Position numbers and translations under genes: made by a program
In this document: in pieces, positions 6,203-6,819 of the stretch
Position numbering within the stretch: position 1 is the first letter of the stretch
Layout: every line of letters starts with the position of its first letter
Source: an uncultured Prevotella sp.
Lineage (GTDB): Bacteria > Bacteroidota > Bacteroidia > Bacteroidales > Bacteroidaceae
NCBI GenBank assembly: GCA_905234355.1
Contig: CAJOHP010000131.1
Coordinates: forward strand, 1-6,819
Length of the DNA stretch: 6,819 nt
Direction: 5' to 3'
Notes under the pieces: model-generated
What the model saw: the letters and a program-made list of their open reading frames with translations, nothing else
Told to the model about the DNA's origin: nothing
The model's database searches: none

Positions 6203-6487
6203 GTCTTCTCCTCCGCTGTTTACTTTGTCTTTCAGTGTGCCTGAGGGCTTGAAGCCCAGTACAAACTTCGGTGGCACGAGCATGCGCTGCCCGGTAGTGG
6301 GCGACACCATGACGCGCTCCAGCTTCTTCCTCACTTCAAACGTGCCGAAGTCGGGCACCTGCAGGCTGTCGCCCTCGGTGAAGACGTCGGCCATGATGCC
6401 CAGCAGGCTCTCCACCTGCTTGCGCACCTGTGTCTGGTCCGCCTGCGTGCGCTTCGACAGCTCGGCCAAAAAATCCTTGTTCTTCAT
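6200..6487 (-). CDS. Small HU/IHF-family DNA-binding protein
   Basis: This complete 95-residue protein has the normal size of an HU or IHF subunit. The order of features fits: an N-terminal helical dimerisation region (MKNKDFLAELSKRTQ through VESLLGIM), then the beta core LQVPDFGTFEV, then the DNA-contacting arm with SPTTGQRMLVPP, where the proline and TG correspond to the conserved NPxTG tip. The ending GFKPSGTLKDKV matches the canonical FKPGKxLKDxV. It should bind DNA as a dimer in the cytoplasm. It starts 27 bp after rimO, and its stop overlaps the start of the HU-LysM gene. It may therefore form a homodimer, or a heterodimer with the HU domain of the membrane-bound protein. The heterodimer is inference from coupling. 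I cannot tell from sequence whether it acts as a general nucleoid protein or a dedicated partner. Confidence 0.93.
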   Translation of the reverse strand: MKNKDFLAELSKRTQADQTQVRKQVESLLGIMADVFTEGDSLQVPDFGTFEVRKKLERVMVSPTTGQRMLVPPKFVLGFKPSGTLKDKVNSGGED

Positions 6488-6506
6488 ATCAGTTTCAGGC
6501 GTTATC

Positions 6507-6514
6507 GTGTGTGG
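6507..6514 (-). other. CA-repeat tract directly after the rimO stop
   Basis: The 27-bp spacer between rimO and the small HU gene starts on the coding strand with CCACACAC, identical to the core of the tract before moxR. It is 19 bases from the HU start codon. No hairpin terminator is visible here, so read-through from rimO is likely. Confidence 0.3.
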
Positions 6515-6819
6515 CTACAGCACCTCTCCATAGAGGTCGAACTCGTCGGAGTCGGTGATGCGCACGTTGTAGAACTGTCCTGTCTCCAGTCTCTTTCCTG
6601 TCTTGATGAGCACCTCGGGGTCCACCTCGGGCGAGCAATACTCGGTGCGTCCCACCCAGTAGTCGCCCTCGCGGCGGTCCACGACGACCTTCATCGTCGT
6701 GCCCACCTTCTGTGCCTCCACCTCGGCGCTGATGTGCTGCTGCAGCCGCATGAGGCGGTCCAGCCGTTGCTGCTTCACCTCCTGGGGCACGTCGTCGGCA
6801 TAGTGGTCGGCGGCGTAGG
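6515..6819 (-). CDS. rimO: RimO, ribosomal protein S12 methylthiotransferase (C-terminal 100 residues only)
   Basis: The frame enters from the window edge and runs 100 codons to TAG at 6515-6517. The visible start-like GTG at 6788-6790 is internal, because the family sequence continues upstream through YAADHYADD. The fragment covers the end of the radical-SAM catalytic part (VPQEVKQQRLDRLMRLQQ) and the TRAM domain. TRAM-region markers are VVVDRREGDYWVGRTEYCSPEVDPEVLI and the ending GQFYNVRITDSDEFDLYGEV. RimO adds a methylthio group to the conserved aspartate of ribosomal protein S12 using S-adenosylmethionine and iron-sulfur clusters. The cluster-binding cysteines lie in the missing N-terminal part, so activity cannot be judged. 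The final EFDLYGEV separates it from the related tRNA enzyme MiaB, as far as I recall the two families. Confidence 0.93.
   Translation of the reverse strand, partial: YAADHYADDVPQEVKQQRLDRLMRLQQHISAEVEAQKVGTTMKVVVDRREGDYWVGRTEYCSPEVDPEVLIKTGKRLETGQFYNVRITDSDEFDLYGEVL

Noticed and set aside
6515..6790. A separate small gene starting at GTG 6788-6790
   Set aside because: The frame continues upstream to the window edge with residues that fit RimO, so the GTG is an internal valine codon and the gene is simply truncated by the window.

Overview
The window looks like a chromosomal segment from a Bacteroidales bacterium, probably Prevotellaceae or a relative. That reading rests on protein content and gene order, because no rRNA or other taxonomic marker is present. 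The DNA is fairly GC-rich, roughly 55-60% by eye. The spacers lack well-placed Shine-Dalgarno sequences, as is usual in Bacteroidota. All eight supported genes lie on the minus strand, so transcription runs from high to low coordinates. The genes are packed tightly, with one 1-base overlap and spacers of 4 to 41 bp.

In transcription order the genes are as follows. First is the C-terminal end of rimO, the ribosomal protein S12 methylthiotransferase (6515-6819, cut by the window edge). Next is a small HU/IHF-type DNA-binding protein (6200-6487). It overlaps a much longer protein with an HU domain, an acidic and repetitive linker, one membrane helix and a LysM peptidoglycan-binding domain (4923-6200). 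Then comes a MoxR-family AAA+ ATPase (3902-4897), a soluble DUF58/VWA protein (2991-3860), a membrane protein with a BatD-like periplasmic domain and a DUF4381-like cytoplasmic domain (1913-2983), BatA (907-1908) and most of BatB (1-879, cut by the window edge).

The low-coordinate half is a standard Bacteroides aerotolerance (Bat) cluster. In such clusters a MoxR ATPase is thought to act with VWA-domain partners, and BatA and BatB present metal-binding VWA domains on membrane anchors. All three VWA domains here keep a complete apparent MIDAS, and MoxR has intact Walker A, Walker B, sensor 1 and sensor 2 motifs, so the system looks functional.

The most interesting part is the HU pair. The long protein appears built to hold DNA on the cytoplasmic side of the inner membrane and peptidoglycan on the periplasmic side, so it is a candidate nucleoid-to-cell-wall tether. 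It is translationally coupled to a second, free HU protein and sits directly upstream of the envelope-associated MoxR/Bat genes. Its linker contains a nearly perfect 36-bp tandem repeat. Other points of note are CA-dinucleotide tracts in four of the six gene spacers and an abrupt change of base and codon use inside batB. No RNA genes, mobile elements, CRISPR arrays or convincing internal promoters or terminators were seen, and no gene-free stretch exceeds 41 bp.
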